Made by a program: the position numbers and the translations under genes
The notes under the pieces: model-generated
Database searches by the model: none
Told to the model about the DNA's origin: nothing
The model's input: only the letters and a program-made list of their open reading frames with translations
In this document: piece after piece, positions 52,680 to 61,466 of the stretch
Layout: the number at the start of each line of letters is the position of its first letter
Numbering within the stretch: the first letter of the stretch is position 1
Assembly: GCF_000023905.1 (NCBI RefSeq)
Contig: NC_013192.1
Coordinates: 1,426,001 to 1,490,000 of the forward strand
Reading direction: 5' to 3'
DNA from: Leptotrichia buccalis C-1013-b
GTDB lineage: Bacteria; Fusobacteriota; Fusobacteriia; Fusobacteriales; Leptotrichiaceae
Length of the DNA: 64,000 nucleotides

Positions 52680-52731
52680 TTTATCTATTCCTTTTTTTAA
52701 TTTTTTTTATATTTAAAGTGTAATTTACGTT

Positions 52732-52756
52732 TTAAAAAGGGGCTTTTTGCCCCTCA
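52732..52756 (-). terminator. Terminator of the GH13 gene
   Basis: On the minus strand, AGGGGC and GCCCCT form a tight stem around AAAAA, followed by TTTTAAAA. It lies 10 bases after the GH13 stop. Confidence 0.9.
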
Positions 52757-52764
52757 TATATTTT

Positions 52765-55338
52765 TTAATTTTTATTTTGTCTAAATGAATCAAACATATT
52801 TTTTGCATTACTGTATAAAACCTTGACTTCATAAGGTTTTACGTTAATTTGAATTTTTTTATCAGAAATTGCATAATTTTCCTTTAAATTTAGCTGATTT
52901 CTATAAAATCCAAATAATTTTGGCACTTGCAATGATAATGGGTATTCATCTGCACCATTATTTACAACAATTATCATTGATTCATTTCCAGCTGAAATTT
53001 CATAGGAAATAAAGTCCGTATTTGGTCTTGCAGGCGTGAAATCACGTCCCTGATACAGTTTTGCACGTCTGTTCTGGTCAGCTAAATAGGCTGTTATTTC
53101 TGAATCAACACGTCCTTTTGTTTTGGGATCGCTATAAACTTCTAGGATTCTTAATTTCCCATTTTTAAATAAATTTTTATGTTCTTTTCTTATTTTCAGT
53201 AATGCCCTATAATGATTTTCAATATCAGAATTGCTATTTACAGGATACAAAATCCATTTTTGAACTTCATTCACTTCAACAGAATTAGGAAAACTTCTAA
53301 GTCTGTTCATATATTTGCTGATATTGTCAGTTTCTGGTTCATAAGGCTCGTAATCTTCCCACAGCATTGGTTTTCTGTTTCTTGGAGAATCCGCTCCCCA
53401 CATTCCTTTTTCATCTCCATAATAGATAATTGGTGTGGCAGGTAGCATCATTTGCATTGAAACTACTCTTTTTACCTTATTTACTGCTGTTCCATCATAT
53501 AAATCAGGTCTTATGTTCAAGTATCCTTGATCTGACTGATTATTTCTGTCATAAACTCTGTTTGGATTTATCATTCCGCTAAAAATTCTATCTGTATCAA
53601 GCGAGCCTATAAACACTTGCGTCATATTAAAACGAGCACTTGAATATCTATTGTAGATTTCATTTAATTTTGTTGCAAATTCTACTCCGTCAATACGGTA
53701 ATTTGGATTAGTATTTACCGTATATTTTATAATATTATTAACAATGTTGTAATCTGCACCACTGTCATAAACTCCATCTTCAATATCTTTTGTAATATTA
53801 TTTGAAACTTCTCCTGTAATTAACAAATCAGGCTTATATTTTTTCAAATTTTCAGTAATACTTGCGATGTATTCCTTATTCTTATTATCATAATAAACAT
53901 AACGGATTCCATCAATTCCATCATCATATATTTCCTGTTTAAATTTCTCATCAGGTCCTAAAACCCATTTTTTCATTGAATTTTCAAAATAATTTCTAAC
54001 TTCTGGATTGCTTAAATCTAACACAGTATCTTTCATATACCAGTTTGAAAATTCCTTATTATTTATGGCAAAAAATCTACTAGAAGTAATATCTGGAGCT
54101 ACTTCCAGAACTACTTTCAGACCTTTCTGGTGAGCTATTTTCACAAGGCTTGCCAATTGCAAATCGGAATCTGTCCAGACCCACGTTCTTGTATCTCGCA
54201 AATCTTCATCAAGTAAGTTTTTATCAGTTTCAGGATTGAAAATAAGTAAATTTAATTCCATATCTCCATTATTATTGTGAACTTTTGCCTGTATATCAAG
54301 TCCTTTTACTGTTCCAGTCTGTTCCATACTTCCAAAATACGGGTCAACGTGATTAAAATAAATCGTATCGTATTTATGATTTGAAAGCGAATAAAATGGT
54401 GATGACAAAATTATATATTCTACACCTAAATCTTTAATATAATCTAATTTTTCAATAACTCCCTCCAAATCTCCACCGTAATAACGTGTATAATTCTGCA
54501 TATCATTTAATGTATTTTCTTCCCATTCACTTTTTTCCTCATAGTTACTGTTCCATTCGTTTAATGAAAACTGTGGCTTTTCGTTTCCACCCCAATATGC
54601 CATAACCAATTCCCTTTTAGATGTTCCTGAACGTATTTCTCCAGACGGCTCTGAAAAGTCATCTGTCCCAAATTCATTAAAAATCGCATCATTATCAACA
54701 TCGCCATTTCTAAATGAATCAATATAAATCTGGTATCCGACAGAACCTTTTGCCCATTCAGGAATATGCGTCAACTTAGTAGGGCGTGAATATTCAAATT
54801 TATTTACATTTTTAGGATCTTTTGAAATATTTCGTCCCATATAGTATCTTGTCTTGTCATCCGTAAGGACAAAATAGTAGCTTGAAATGCTATTTGGAAC
54901 TTCTGCCATAAAGATTTCATTTCCACCATAATTTCCTATTCCACGCATCATTTTTTTTCCGCCATTGTAAACAACTTCTGCAGAATAAACGTCATTATTT
55001 TTCGTTCTTAACATAATTTTTACATTATTCCCGTCAGCTACTCTGTATTCAGAATCTTCCTTATGAACCAGTGAATTTAAATCAATGACTCCATCATTTC
55101 TTTGACTGTATTTAATTGATTCATTTGATTTTACAGCATCTTCTATTTCATTACTAACACTATTTTCTTCTTCAGTTTTGTTTTTCAAAGTATTTTCTTT
55201 TTTTGCACTAATTAAATAATTTTCATAATTTTCTGGATTATCATTATTTTTTTGTAATTCTTCATTCTGTCCAGAAAATGAAACAATTGAACCTATTAAA
55301 AACAGTAAAACTTTCAGTTTTAATTTAAATAAACTCAT
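52765..55338 (-). CDS. Secreted GH13 amylase homologue with degenerate active site
   Basis: The 857-aa protein has a signal peptide (LKLKVLLFLIGSIVSFSG), a low-complexity Asn/Glu linker, an N-terminal strand-rich module (about 100-180), and a GH13 barrel close to neopullulanase/cyclomaltodextrinase ('GYQIYIDSFRNGD', 'GGDLEGVIEKLDYIKDLGVE', 'VSMQMMLPATPIIYYGDEKG'). Key positions differ. Region I is 'VVLEVAPDI' (usually VxxDxVxNH). Region II is 'DGIDGIRYVYYDN' with Val481 where the nucleophile Asp belongs. Region III keeps Glu510 ('LLITGEVSNN'). Region IV is 'FIGSLDTDRI' with Leu for His and Asp581 kept. It is likely non-hydrolytic and may bind maltodextrin. Confidence 0.9.
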   Translation of the reverse strand: MSLFKLKLKVLLFLIGSIVSFSGQNEELQKNNDNPENYENYLISAKKENTLKNKTEEENSVSNEIEDAVKSNESIKYSQRNDGVIDLNSLVHKEDSEYRVADGNNVKIMLRTKNNDVYSAEVVYNGGKKMMRGIGNYGGNEIFMAEVPNSISSYYFVLTDDKTRYYMGRNISKDPKNVNKFEYSRPTKLTHIPEWAKGSVGYQIYIDSFRNGDVDNDAIFNEFGTDDFSEPSGEIRSGTSKRELVMAYWGGNEKPQFSLNEWNSNYEEKSEWEENTLNDMQNYTRYYGGDLEGVIEKLDYIKDLGVEYIILSSPFYSLSNHKYDTIYFNHVDPYFGSMEQTGTVKGLDIQAKVHNNNGDMELNLLIFNPETDKNLLDEDLRDTRTWVWTDSDLQLASLVKIAHQKGLKVVLEVAPDITSSRFFAINNKEFSNWYMKDTVLDLSNPEVRNYFENSMKKWVLGPDEKFKQEIYDDGIDGIRYVYYDNKNKEYIASITENLKKYKPDLLITGEVSNNITKDIEDGVYDSGADYNIVNNIIKYTVNTNPNYRIDGVEFATKLNEIYNRYSSARFNMTQVFIGSLDTDRIFSGMINPNRVYDRNNQSDQGYLNIRPDLYDGTAVNKVKRVVSMQMMLPATPIIYYGDEKGMWGADSPRNRKPMLWEDYEPYEPETDNISKYMNRLRSFPNSVEVNEVQKWILYPVNSNSDIENHYRALLKIRKEHKNLFKNGKLRILEVYSDPKTKGRVDSEITAYLADQNRRAKLYQGRDFTPARPNTDFISYEISAGNESMIIVVNNGADEYPLSLQVPKLFGFYRNQLNLKENYAISDKKIQINVKPYEVKVLYSNAKNMFDSFRQNKN

Positions 55339-55396
55339 ATTTCTCCTCTATTCACTTTAATTTCCCTAGCTGCAGCCAGACAAAAAACAGTTATTT

Positions 55397-56071
55397 TTAT
55401 ATTACTAATTTTTTATTTATTATACTATTTTCAAAATTTTTATTTTCATTTTTATTCGCAAACTGCTCTAAAATGCTATTTTTTATTTCTCTAAGTGTAG
55501 CTCCTGTCGTTACAATATCATCAAGTATCAAAATATTTTTACCTCTAAAATCAACATTTCCAGAAATTCTAAAAGCACCTTTTATATTTTTATTTCTTTC
55601 CTCTTCATCCAAAATTTCAGCCATTTTTTTCGTATTTTTAACTCGCTCAATTTGAACATAATTTACTTTCAGACAATTTAAAATTTCGTCAACCTGATTA
55701 TACCCTCTCTCATTTTTCCTTTTTCTGCTGACAGGCACGTTTACAACAATATCAATCTTTTCTCTTTTTAAAATATAATAAAATTCATCCTTTATTAATT
55801 CAGCAATTAATTTTGCCATAATTTTTTTTCGATTGTATTTATATGAAAAAATAAGTTTCTTAAATTCTTTATTGTAATCCCAAACATAATAAATATTGTT
55901 TAATTTTCGTAATTTTTTTAGACTTTTCAGAATATTTTTCGTATCTTTCGATACAATGCCGTACTCAACTAACTCCTCCCCAGAAATTATATCCCGATTT
56001 CTAAATAAAACACTCTTAAAATTAAATATTATTTTAGTAAAAATTTTAGCAACTCTCGACTGGATCTTCAA
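55397..56071 (-). CDS. comF: ComF-family phosphoribosyltransferase-like protein
   Basis: The 224-aa protein has the ComF core 'VWDYNKEFKKLIFSYKYNRK', 'VNVPVSRKRKNERGYNQVDE', a KKMAEILDEEERNKNIKGAF segment, and the PRPP loop 'ILILDDIVTTGATLREIKNS'. ComF supports DNA uptake and replication restart. The usual N-terminal four-Cys zinc finger is absent. Instead a separate small zinc-ribbon gene ends inside its 5' end. The frame opens with a TTG at 56071 and no ribosome-binding site, so it may rely on coupling from the upstream gene. The true start is uncertain. Confidence 0.85.
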   Translation of the reverse strand: MKIQSRVAKIFTKIIFNFKSVLFRNRDIISGEELVEYGIVSKDTKNILKSLKKLRKLNNIYYVWDYNKEFKKLIFSYKYNRKKIMAKLIAELIKDEFYYILKREKIDIVVNVPVSRKRKNERGYNQVDEILNCLKVNYVQIERVKNTKKMAEILDEEERNKNIKGAFRISGNVDFRGKNILILDDIVTTGATLREIKNSILEQFANKNENKNFENSIINKKLVI

Positions 56072-56246
56072 CTTTTTGAATTATTTTAGTTGAGTACATT
56101 TCTGTATAACCACAATTTTTACATATTTTCAAATAAAATGTATCAATTGCAATTTTTGTTCCGACTACTTTCTTTGTTGGAATTGCCACTTTTTTTATTT
56201 CAAATATTTCTGCTCCACATTTACAGCATTTTTCATCATTTCTCAT
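56046..56246 (-). CDS. Small zinc-ribbon protein
   Basis: The 66-aa protein has two CxxC pairs, 'CCKCGAEIF' near the start and 'LKICKNCGYTEMYSTKI' near the end. This makes a treble-clef or ribbon of the nucleic-acid-binding type found in many small anaerobe proteins ('CKNCGYTEFY' type). Its 3' end overlaps the 5' end of comF by 26 bases in another frame. It starts 9 bases after the YraN gene. No signal peptide or membrane part is present. Function is unknown. Confidence 0.8.
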   Translation of the reverse strand: MRNDEKCCKCGAEIFEIKKVAIPTKKVVGTKIAIDTFYLKICKNCGYTEMYSTKIIQKVEDPVESC

Positions 56247-56255
56247 AAAACCACC

Positions 56256-56603
56256 TCAAAACGCATTCTTTAACCACTCAATTTTATCAAAGCCCCTATT
56301 TAACCCAATAATATCATATCTCACATTCTTATCCCAATTTTTTTTCAAAAGATAAATCTGCGAACTGGCAAGAATCTTATTCTGCTTCTCCTCCGTCACC
56401 ATCTCAATCGCCGATCCAAAAAAATCATTCTTCCGATATTTGACCTCCACAAACACCAGCGTCTGACTCTTTTTTTCAAAAAAAATCAAGTCAATCTCCC
56501 CAAATCTAGTATAAAAATTACTCTCAACAAACGTAAGTCCCTGCAAAATCAAATATTCTTTCGCCATATTCTCATACTTAAACCCAATTTCCCTTTTATT
56601 CAT
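56256..56603 (-). CDS. YraN/UPF0102-family nuclease-fold protein
   Basis: The 115-aa protein matches the UPF0102 pattern: 'REIGFKYENMAKEYLILQG', 'NFYTRFGEIDLIFFEKKSQT' (GEID), 'LVFVEVKYRKNDFFGSAIEM' (EVK) and 'NVRYDIIGL'. D/ExK residues typical of an Endonuclease VII or RecB-like fold are present. The length is normal. The family often sits next to rnhB, as here within 3 kb. The exact role is unknown. Confidence 0.92.
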   Translation of the reverse strand: MNKREIGFKYENMAKEYLILQGLTFVESNFYTRFGEIDLIFFEKKSQTLVFVEVKYRKNDFFGSAIEMVTEEKQNKILASSQIYLLKKNWDKNVRYDIIGLNRGFDKIEWLKNAF

Positions 56604-56745
56604 ACTATTTCTCGTCCCATCCCCTTTTTTTATATTGTATCATAAATATCTATATTTATTCTTTTAATTTTATATTATATGATACCAATTTTTCACTTAT
56701 TTTTCAAGACTGGAAAATTTTTCTTCTTTTTTTATTTAAATTTAT

Positions 56746-57960
56746 TTAATCATATAAAAACACTTTTGTTGCTATATTATTCAAATTTAATGAATTATAT
56801 AATAATCCTTTTTCCTCTAATATTTTTTTGGCTAACTCTTTTATTTTTTTATCATTCCCTTTTTTCTGATAATAACCCATCATTCCTAATATTGCTTCCG
56901 CATTCTTCTGTTCAATGCCTCTTAAAAATAGTTCTTTAGCTTTTTCTTCATTACCTTCGGATATTTCTAACATTCCTAATGTACTTGCTGATTGTGAATT
57001 TCCTGCATTTATTCCTGCTTGATACCATTTTTTTGCTTCTAATTTATTATTTTTCTCTTCATAAACATTTCCAATCTTATATGCCGCCATTCCCATATTT
57101 CCTTTTTTATAAGCGATTTCGTAATACTTCATAGCTTCTGAATTATTGTCTAAAAATTTATACATATTTCCTAGAAAATAGTATCCTTCAAATCCATACT
57201 CTAATAATTTTTCATATTTTTTCTTTGCTTCTTCGTATTTATTTATTCTTATCAAGGAATCTGCTTCATCAATTAATTCAAATTTTTTATTTTCATTCTT
57301 ATTTCCTAACATCAAGTCTATTTTTAACATTATTTCATCATCTATTCCATTCATTTTATTTTTTCCAAACATTTTTTCCTTTAAGCTATGAATCTTACTC
57401 TTATTTCTTTCTCTATAATAAATCGTCATAAGATAATATATTCCTTCAGCATCATTTCCATCTTCCACTTTTAACAAATATTTTTTTGCCTCATCAATTT
57501 TATTTTCACTTATTAATAATTTCCCCAAATCAATGTTAGAAAATTTATCGCCTTTTTCAATACCTTTTAAATACCATTTTTTCGCCAAATTAAAATTCCC
57601 TTTTCTATAAGCAATACTCCCCAATATATATGCTGCTTGAGAATTTCCTTTATCATATGCAATTTTGTATTTCTTTTCACCTTCATTCTTATCAATAAAA
57701 TTGTAGTATAAATAAGCAATACTTAAATATGCACCATTATCATATTTTTTTGCTTCCTCATAATATTTTTCAGCATTTTTATAATTACCTTCATCTCTTT
57801 CTACATCTCCTAACGATATTAATTTCAGATATTTTTTATCCTCATTTTTAACTCTATTTGCGGGTTTAGAGCAACTTATTATAGTAAAACTTAATAACCA
57901 TAAAAATAAAATAGTTAGTAAATATTTACTATAAAATTTTTTTAATTTCCACAAAATCAT
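56746..57960 (-). CDS. Sel1/TPR-repeat lipoprotein
   Basis: The 404-aa protein has a lipoprotein signal (LLTILFLWLLSFTIISCSKP, lipobox ISC). About ten 35-residue Sel1/TPR repeats follow, for example 'KNAEKYYEEAKKYDNGAYLS', 'NLAKKWYLKGIEKGDKFSNI', 'SEAMKYYEIAYKKGNMGMAA' and 'LEAKKWYQAGINAGNSQSAS'. It is membrane-anchored and likely a protein-interaction scaffold at the envelope. It is related in repeat pattern to the cytosolic protein at 26145. It has no close operon partner. Confidence 0.88.
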   Translation of the reverse strand: MILWKLKKFYSKYLLTILFLWLLSFTIISCSKPANRVKNEDKKYLKLISLGDVERDEGNYKNAEKYYEEAKKYDNGAYLSIAYLYYNFIDKNEGEKKYKIAYDKGNSQAAYILGSIAYRKGNFNLAKKWYLKGIEKGDKFSNIDLGKLLISENKIDEAKKYLLKVEDGNDAEGIYYLMTIYYRERNKSKIHSLKEKMFGKNKMNGIDDEIMLKIDLMLGNKNENKKFELIDEADSLIRINKYEEAKKKYEKLLEYGFEGYYFLGNMYKFLDNNSEAMKYYEIAYKKGNMGMAAYKIGNVYEEKNNKLEAKKWYQAGINAGNSQSASTLGMLEISEGNEEKAKELFLRGIEQKNAEAILGMMGYYQKKGNDKKIKELAKKILEEKGLLYNSLNLNNIATKVFLYD

Positions 57961-58022
57961 AACAGTTCTCCTATTTTCTAAACTTTCTTTTTAAAAAATA
58001 CTATTTTTTAAGATTTGTATTC

Positions 58023-58575
58023 TCATTTTATTATTTTCTCTTTTCCCAAAAATTTTTCCTTATCTTTCCACTCTACTCCACTTTCTTCAAATATTTTCTC
58101 AATTTCATTTACAAAATTTTCATTTACTTTAAAATTTTCTATTTCCTCATCAATTTTATTTGGATTAATATACCAGACAGAAATATAGTCCATATCATTC
58201 TCATATTTTGTTATAAGTTCTCTGTATTTTTCTTTTGGATAAATATAAGGTTCATGAGCATAATCATTTTTTCTGTATTCAAATCTAGTTGCTAATAAAT
58301 AACAAAATTCTTCTATTGAATTAGAATAAAATTCTTCTAAATTTTTAGTTCCCACTAACATTCTTATTGGAAATTCTTCATGTGGAAATTCAATCATATC
58401 ACACTTATAAAGTTTGTAAATCATTTCTACAAAAAATATCCAATATTCTTTTGTATCCTTTAATGGTTGCATTTCCTAATGTCATACCGATAAATATCCA
58501 TTCTCTATCATCGTCTACATCCATAATAAACCATTGTGAAAATTCTTGTAATGCAACTGCTTCCCATTTTTTCAT
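58023..58575 (-). pseudogene. Frameshifted hypothetical gene
   Basis: An ATG at 58575 opens 'MKKWEAVALQEFSQWF' and 'DVDDDREWIFIGMTLGN'. One base out of frame, 'MQPLKDTKEYWIFFVEMIYK' continues at 58472 and reads to 58023. The two parts join naturally after 'MTLGN', so a single-base change in GGAAATG probably broke one gene of about 183 codons. The last 149 codons alone could still be made from the ATG at 58472. Acidic and aromatic-rich; no family recognised. The style resembles small immunity-type proteins, but that is only an impression. Confidence 0.55.
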
Positions 58576-58613
58576 ACCTAAATTCCTTTTTAATTCTCAT
58601 TCAAAATATTTTC

Positions 58614-59018
58614 TTATAAAAATTCAAACGAAAGTTCACCTTCAAAAAAAATAACATCATCTTTTTTATAAGTCACATCATTTTCAAATTCAACTAAAAT
58701 TTCTGAATCTGAAATAGATGATTCTAGCAGTAAAGAATCTGAATTTATATGTTTTACCACTCTTACTACAGCTTCTATATGTGGCGATTTTGGAAAAGGC
58801 TGTACAGCTCTCAATTCGCTATCCACTTTCAAACTTTCGCATACATATTGCATAAATAATTTTCCTTTGACAATATCTCCTTCTTTAATAAAATTTTTTA
58901 CATCAAATTCTACAAATGAAACATTCCATTTTTTGTCATTATTTTTTAGTTCTTTTACTACTGCCATATCGTAGTCATATTCAAATGTCCATAACTTCTC
59001 TATTAAATATTTTTTCAT
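58614..59018 (-). CDS. Hypothetical protein, 134 aa
   Basis: The soluble protein has no signal peptide or membrane segment. It appears rich in strands: 'FEYDYDMAVVKELKNNDKKW', 'FIKEGDIVKGKLFMQYVC', 'IEAVVRVVKHINSDSLLLES' and 'YKKDDVIFFEGELSFEFL'. The 'GDIVKGKL' and 'VVRV' pattern suggests a small beta-barrel. I do not recognise a family. It lies between the frameshifted gene and rnhB on the same strand. Confidence 0.6.
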   Translation of the reverse strand: MKKYLIEKLWTFEYDYDMAVVKELKNNDKKWNVSFVEFDVKNFIKEGDIVKGKLFMQYVCESLKVDSELRAVQPFPKSPHIEAVVRVVKHINSDSLLLESSISDSEILVEFENDVTYKKDDVIFFEGELSFEFL

Positions 59019-59061
59019 ATGAAACTTTCCACCTTCTTATTTATACTAAATAAATAAAAAT

Positions 59062-59706
59062 CTACTTTTTCTTCTCACTTCCATCCAATATTTTCTTCAA
59101 AAACGTCTTCCTATGATACCTACAAGCCCCTTTTTCAAGCAAAATTTCTCTATGTTTCTTAGTTCCATATCCTTTATGTTTCTCAAATTGATACTCAGGA
59201 AATTCTTTTGCTATTTCACAAAGCATTCTATCCCTTGTAACCTTTGCCACAATCGAAGCTGTCGCAATAGCTAATGACTTGCTATCTCCCTTCACAATGC
59301 ATTCCTGCTCTCCTTCATACTCACGAATCAAATGATTGCCATCAACTAGAACTATATCAAATGCTGATTTTTCAGCCACTTGATTAATCGCTCGACGCAT
59401 TGCTAGAAATGTTGCATTCAAAATATTCATCTCATCAATTTCTTTTTCTGAAGCAATTCCGATTCCCACGATACAATTTTTTTCTATTGCTTCAAACAAT
59501 CTTTCCCTTTTTTTCTCAGTCAACTTTTTTGAGTCATTAATCTCCTGCAATTCTGGAAAATCCTGAATCACAATTACAGCTCCAGCCACAACTGGTCCCG
59601 CCAAAGGACCTCTCCCAGCTTCGTCAACCCCAACAACAATCTTATTATATTTTTCGTCAAATTCCATTAATTCATTTTTTTGGTTTTCTAATTTGTCTTT
59701 ACACAT
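59062..59706 (-). CDS. rnhB: Ribonuclease HII
   Basis: The 214-aa enzyme nicks RNA in DNA hybrids and removes misincorporated ribonucleotides. It has 'VVGVDEAGRGPLAGPVVAGA' (DEAGRG, first two acids), 'NDSKKLTEKKRERLF', 'IVLVDGNHLI', 'GDSKSLAIATASIVAKVTRD' and 'YGTKKHREILLEKGACRYHR'. All catalytic acids are seen. The length is normal. It lies 24 bases after the pseudouridine synthase gene and is probably co-transcribed with it. Confidence 0.97.
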   Translation of the reverse strand: MCKDKLENQKNELMEFDEKYNKIVVGVDEAGRGPLAGPVVAGAVIVIQDFPELQEINDSKKLTEKKRERLFEAIEKNCIVGIGIASEKEIDEMNILNATFLAMRRAINQVAEKSAFDIVLVDGNHLIREYEGEQECIVKGDSKSLAIATASIVAKVTRDRMLCEIAKEFPEYQFEKHKGYGTKKHREILLEKGACRYHRKTFLKKILDGSEKKK

Positions 59707-59730
59707 AAATTTTTCCTCTTTTTTATTATT

Positions 59731-60711
59731 TTATAAAGTTTCAAATTCCAGTCCACATTTTTTCAATGCTTTTTTAAAATCTTCTGGCAATTTTGCAATA
59801 AATTCTAAATTTTCTTCTGTAATCGGATGTTGAAATTCAAGCTTATAGGCATGAAGCATTTGGCGTTTTTCTGTGTCTGTTCTGCCGTAAACACTGTCGC
59901 CTAAAATTGGGTATCCTAAATGTTTCATGTGAACTCTTATTTGATGAGTTCTTCCAGTTTCAATATGAACTTTAACAAGCGTAAATTTTTCCGTCTGAGA
60001 AATTACTTCGTAATTTGTAATCGCAGTTTTTCCTGAATTTAAGTCATTTATTACAGTCATTTTCTTCCTATCGTTTTTATCACGTCCGATTTGTGTTACA
60101 ATTCTTCCGCTTTTCTGGTTTAGTTTTCCTTTTAAAATTGCAAGATAAATTTTTTTTACAGTTTTATCGTGAAACATTTGTGACAATTTTAGATGTGCCT
60201 TGTCATTTTTGGCGATTATTAAAAGTCCACTTGTGTCCTTGTCTAGCCTATGCACAATGCCAGGACGGATTTCTCCATTTATTCCTGACAAATCTTTGAT
60301 GTGATACAAAATTGCATTTACAAGCGTTCCCGAATAATGCCCATTTGCAGGATGTACGACAATTCCAGCTTTTTTATTGATAACTGCCAAATCATTGTCC
60401 TCGTAAATTATTTCAATATCAATGTTTTCAGGTTTAATTTCAACAGTTTCCAGTTCTGGAATTACAACTTTTATTGTATCATTTTCTTCAATTTTATAAG
60501 CAGGCTTTGTCTTTTTTTCATTTACCAAAATATTTTCATCTTTTATAAGCTGTTGAATACGTGTCCGTGTCAACTCGAGCCTTTCCGACAAAAATTTATC
60601 AATCCTGCTCCCTGCCTCTTCCTTCAAAACAACAATATTTTCCTCATTTTCACTATTTTCAACATCTATTTCATCTTCAAATTCATTTTCAACTTCATAT
60701 TTTTCTTTCAT
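59731..60711 (-). CDS. rluD: RluD-family rRNA pseudouridine synthase
   Basis: The 326-aa protein has an acidic N-terminal extension of about 25 residues and an S4 RNA-binding domain ('SRIDKFLSERLELTRTRIQQ'). The synthase domain shows 'GIVVHPANGHYSGTLVNAIL', the catalytic Asp in 'IVHRLDKDTSGLLIIAKNDK', 'LVKVHIETGRTHQIRVHMKH' and 'GYPILGDSVYG'. It converts uridines in 23S rRNA. RluD versus RluC/A specificity cannot be told with certainty from sequence reading. Confidence 0.93.
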   Translation of the reverse strand: MKEKYEVENEFEDEIDVENSENEENIVVLKEEAGSRIDKFLSERLELTRTRIQQLIKDENILVNEKKTKPAYKIEENDTIKVVIPELETVEIKPENIDIEIIYEDNDLAVINKKAGIVVHPANGHYSGTLVNAILYHIKDLSGINGEIRPGIVHRLDKDTSGLLIIAKNDKAHLKLSQMFHDKTVKKIYLAILKGKLNQKSGRIVTQIGRDKNDRKKMTVINDLNSGKTAITNYEVISQTEKFTLVKVHIETGRTHQIRVHMKHLGYPILGDSVYGRTDTEKRQMLHAYKLEFQHPITEENLEFIAKLPEDFKKALKKCGLEFETL

Positions 60712-60761
60712 AATTATCTATTTTCTTTCTTTTATAATATAATTTTTTATTTCCCAAAATT

Positions 60762-61430
60762 CTATTCTCTTTTAAAATTTATCCCATCAATGCAATGATT
60801 ATAAATCAATTCCTTAATTCCACTCGTATCATTAGTTTCATAAAATTTGACAAGCAGTTCCAAAAATTTCTCTTGCTGTTTTATCGGTACAGAAATAATT
60901 CCAGCACCATTTTGAATCATCACGTGATTTGCTGTCATCATGCTTGTCCTTTTATTTCCATCATAAAAAAGCTGACTTCTCATTAAATATAGCATTAAAT
61001 TTATTGCTTTTTCTGTTGCAGAGTTTTCACTTTCCAAAATTTTATTCAAATTATCATTCACTTTTTTCTTATCTGGAATTTCAGGCTCCCAATCTGTTCC
61101 ACCCATACTTACATCCGAGAATCTCAATTGTCCTGGAAAAGGATTTACATTTGCCTCCCCCATTAGCTGATTAATTTTGCAAATATAGTTTAAATCAAGA
61201 GGATATTCAATATTTTCCAAAATAAATTCCCACGAATGTTTTAAATTAACAATGGCATTTATATCCTTAACTTTAATATTCTGAACTCCCAGCCCTTGAA
61301 AAATCGTTTCTGTCTGAGGATAAGTCACAGCTATTCCTTCCAGATTTGCCGATTTCCAAATTGAATCCACTATATTTCTTTTCGCAACAAAAATATTCTC
61401 CTCCAATGTCATTTTATACTTGTCTTCCAT
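60762..61430 (-). CDS. Fic-domain protein lacking the motif histidine
   Basis: The 222-aa protein has the Fic fold. An N-terminal inhibitory-helix motif S27-A-N-L-E31-G32 in 'IWKSANLEGIAV' matches (S/T)xxxE(G/N). The core motif is 'RSQLFYDGNKRTSMMTANHV', where Gln153 takes the place of the His of HxFxxGN(G/K)R. The 'HSWEFILENI' and 'PFPGQLRFSDVSMGG' segments are typical. AMPylating Fic enzymes need that His, so this one may be inactive or use another chemistry. A similar substitution may characterise a subfamily. It lies between rluD and an HD-domain gene. Confidence 0.88.
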   Translation of the reverse strand: MEDKYKMTLEENIFVAKRNIVDSIWKSANLEGIAVTYPQTETIFQGLGVQNIKVKDINAIVNLKHSWEFILENIEYPLDLNYICKINQLMGEANVNPFPGQLRFSDVSMGGTDWEPEIPDKKKVNDNLNKILESENSATEKAINLMLYLMRSQLFYDGNKRTSMMTANHVMIQNGAGIISVPIKQQEKFLELLVKFYETNDTSGIKELIYNHCIDGINFKRE

Positions 61431-61466
61431 AAAATCACTCTTTTCTAAAAATTTTTCATCAATTTC

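Noticed and set aside
60301-60798. 165-codon plus-strand frame rich in Phe and Ile
   Set aside because: It is antisense to the rluD gene and the rluD-fic gap. The composition reflects reversed Lys/Glu codons.
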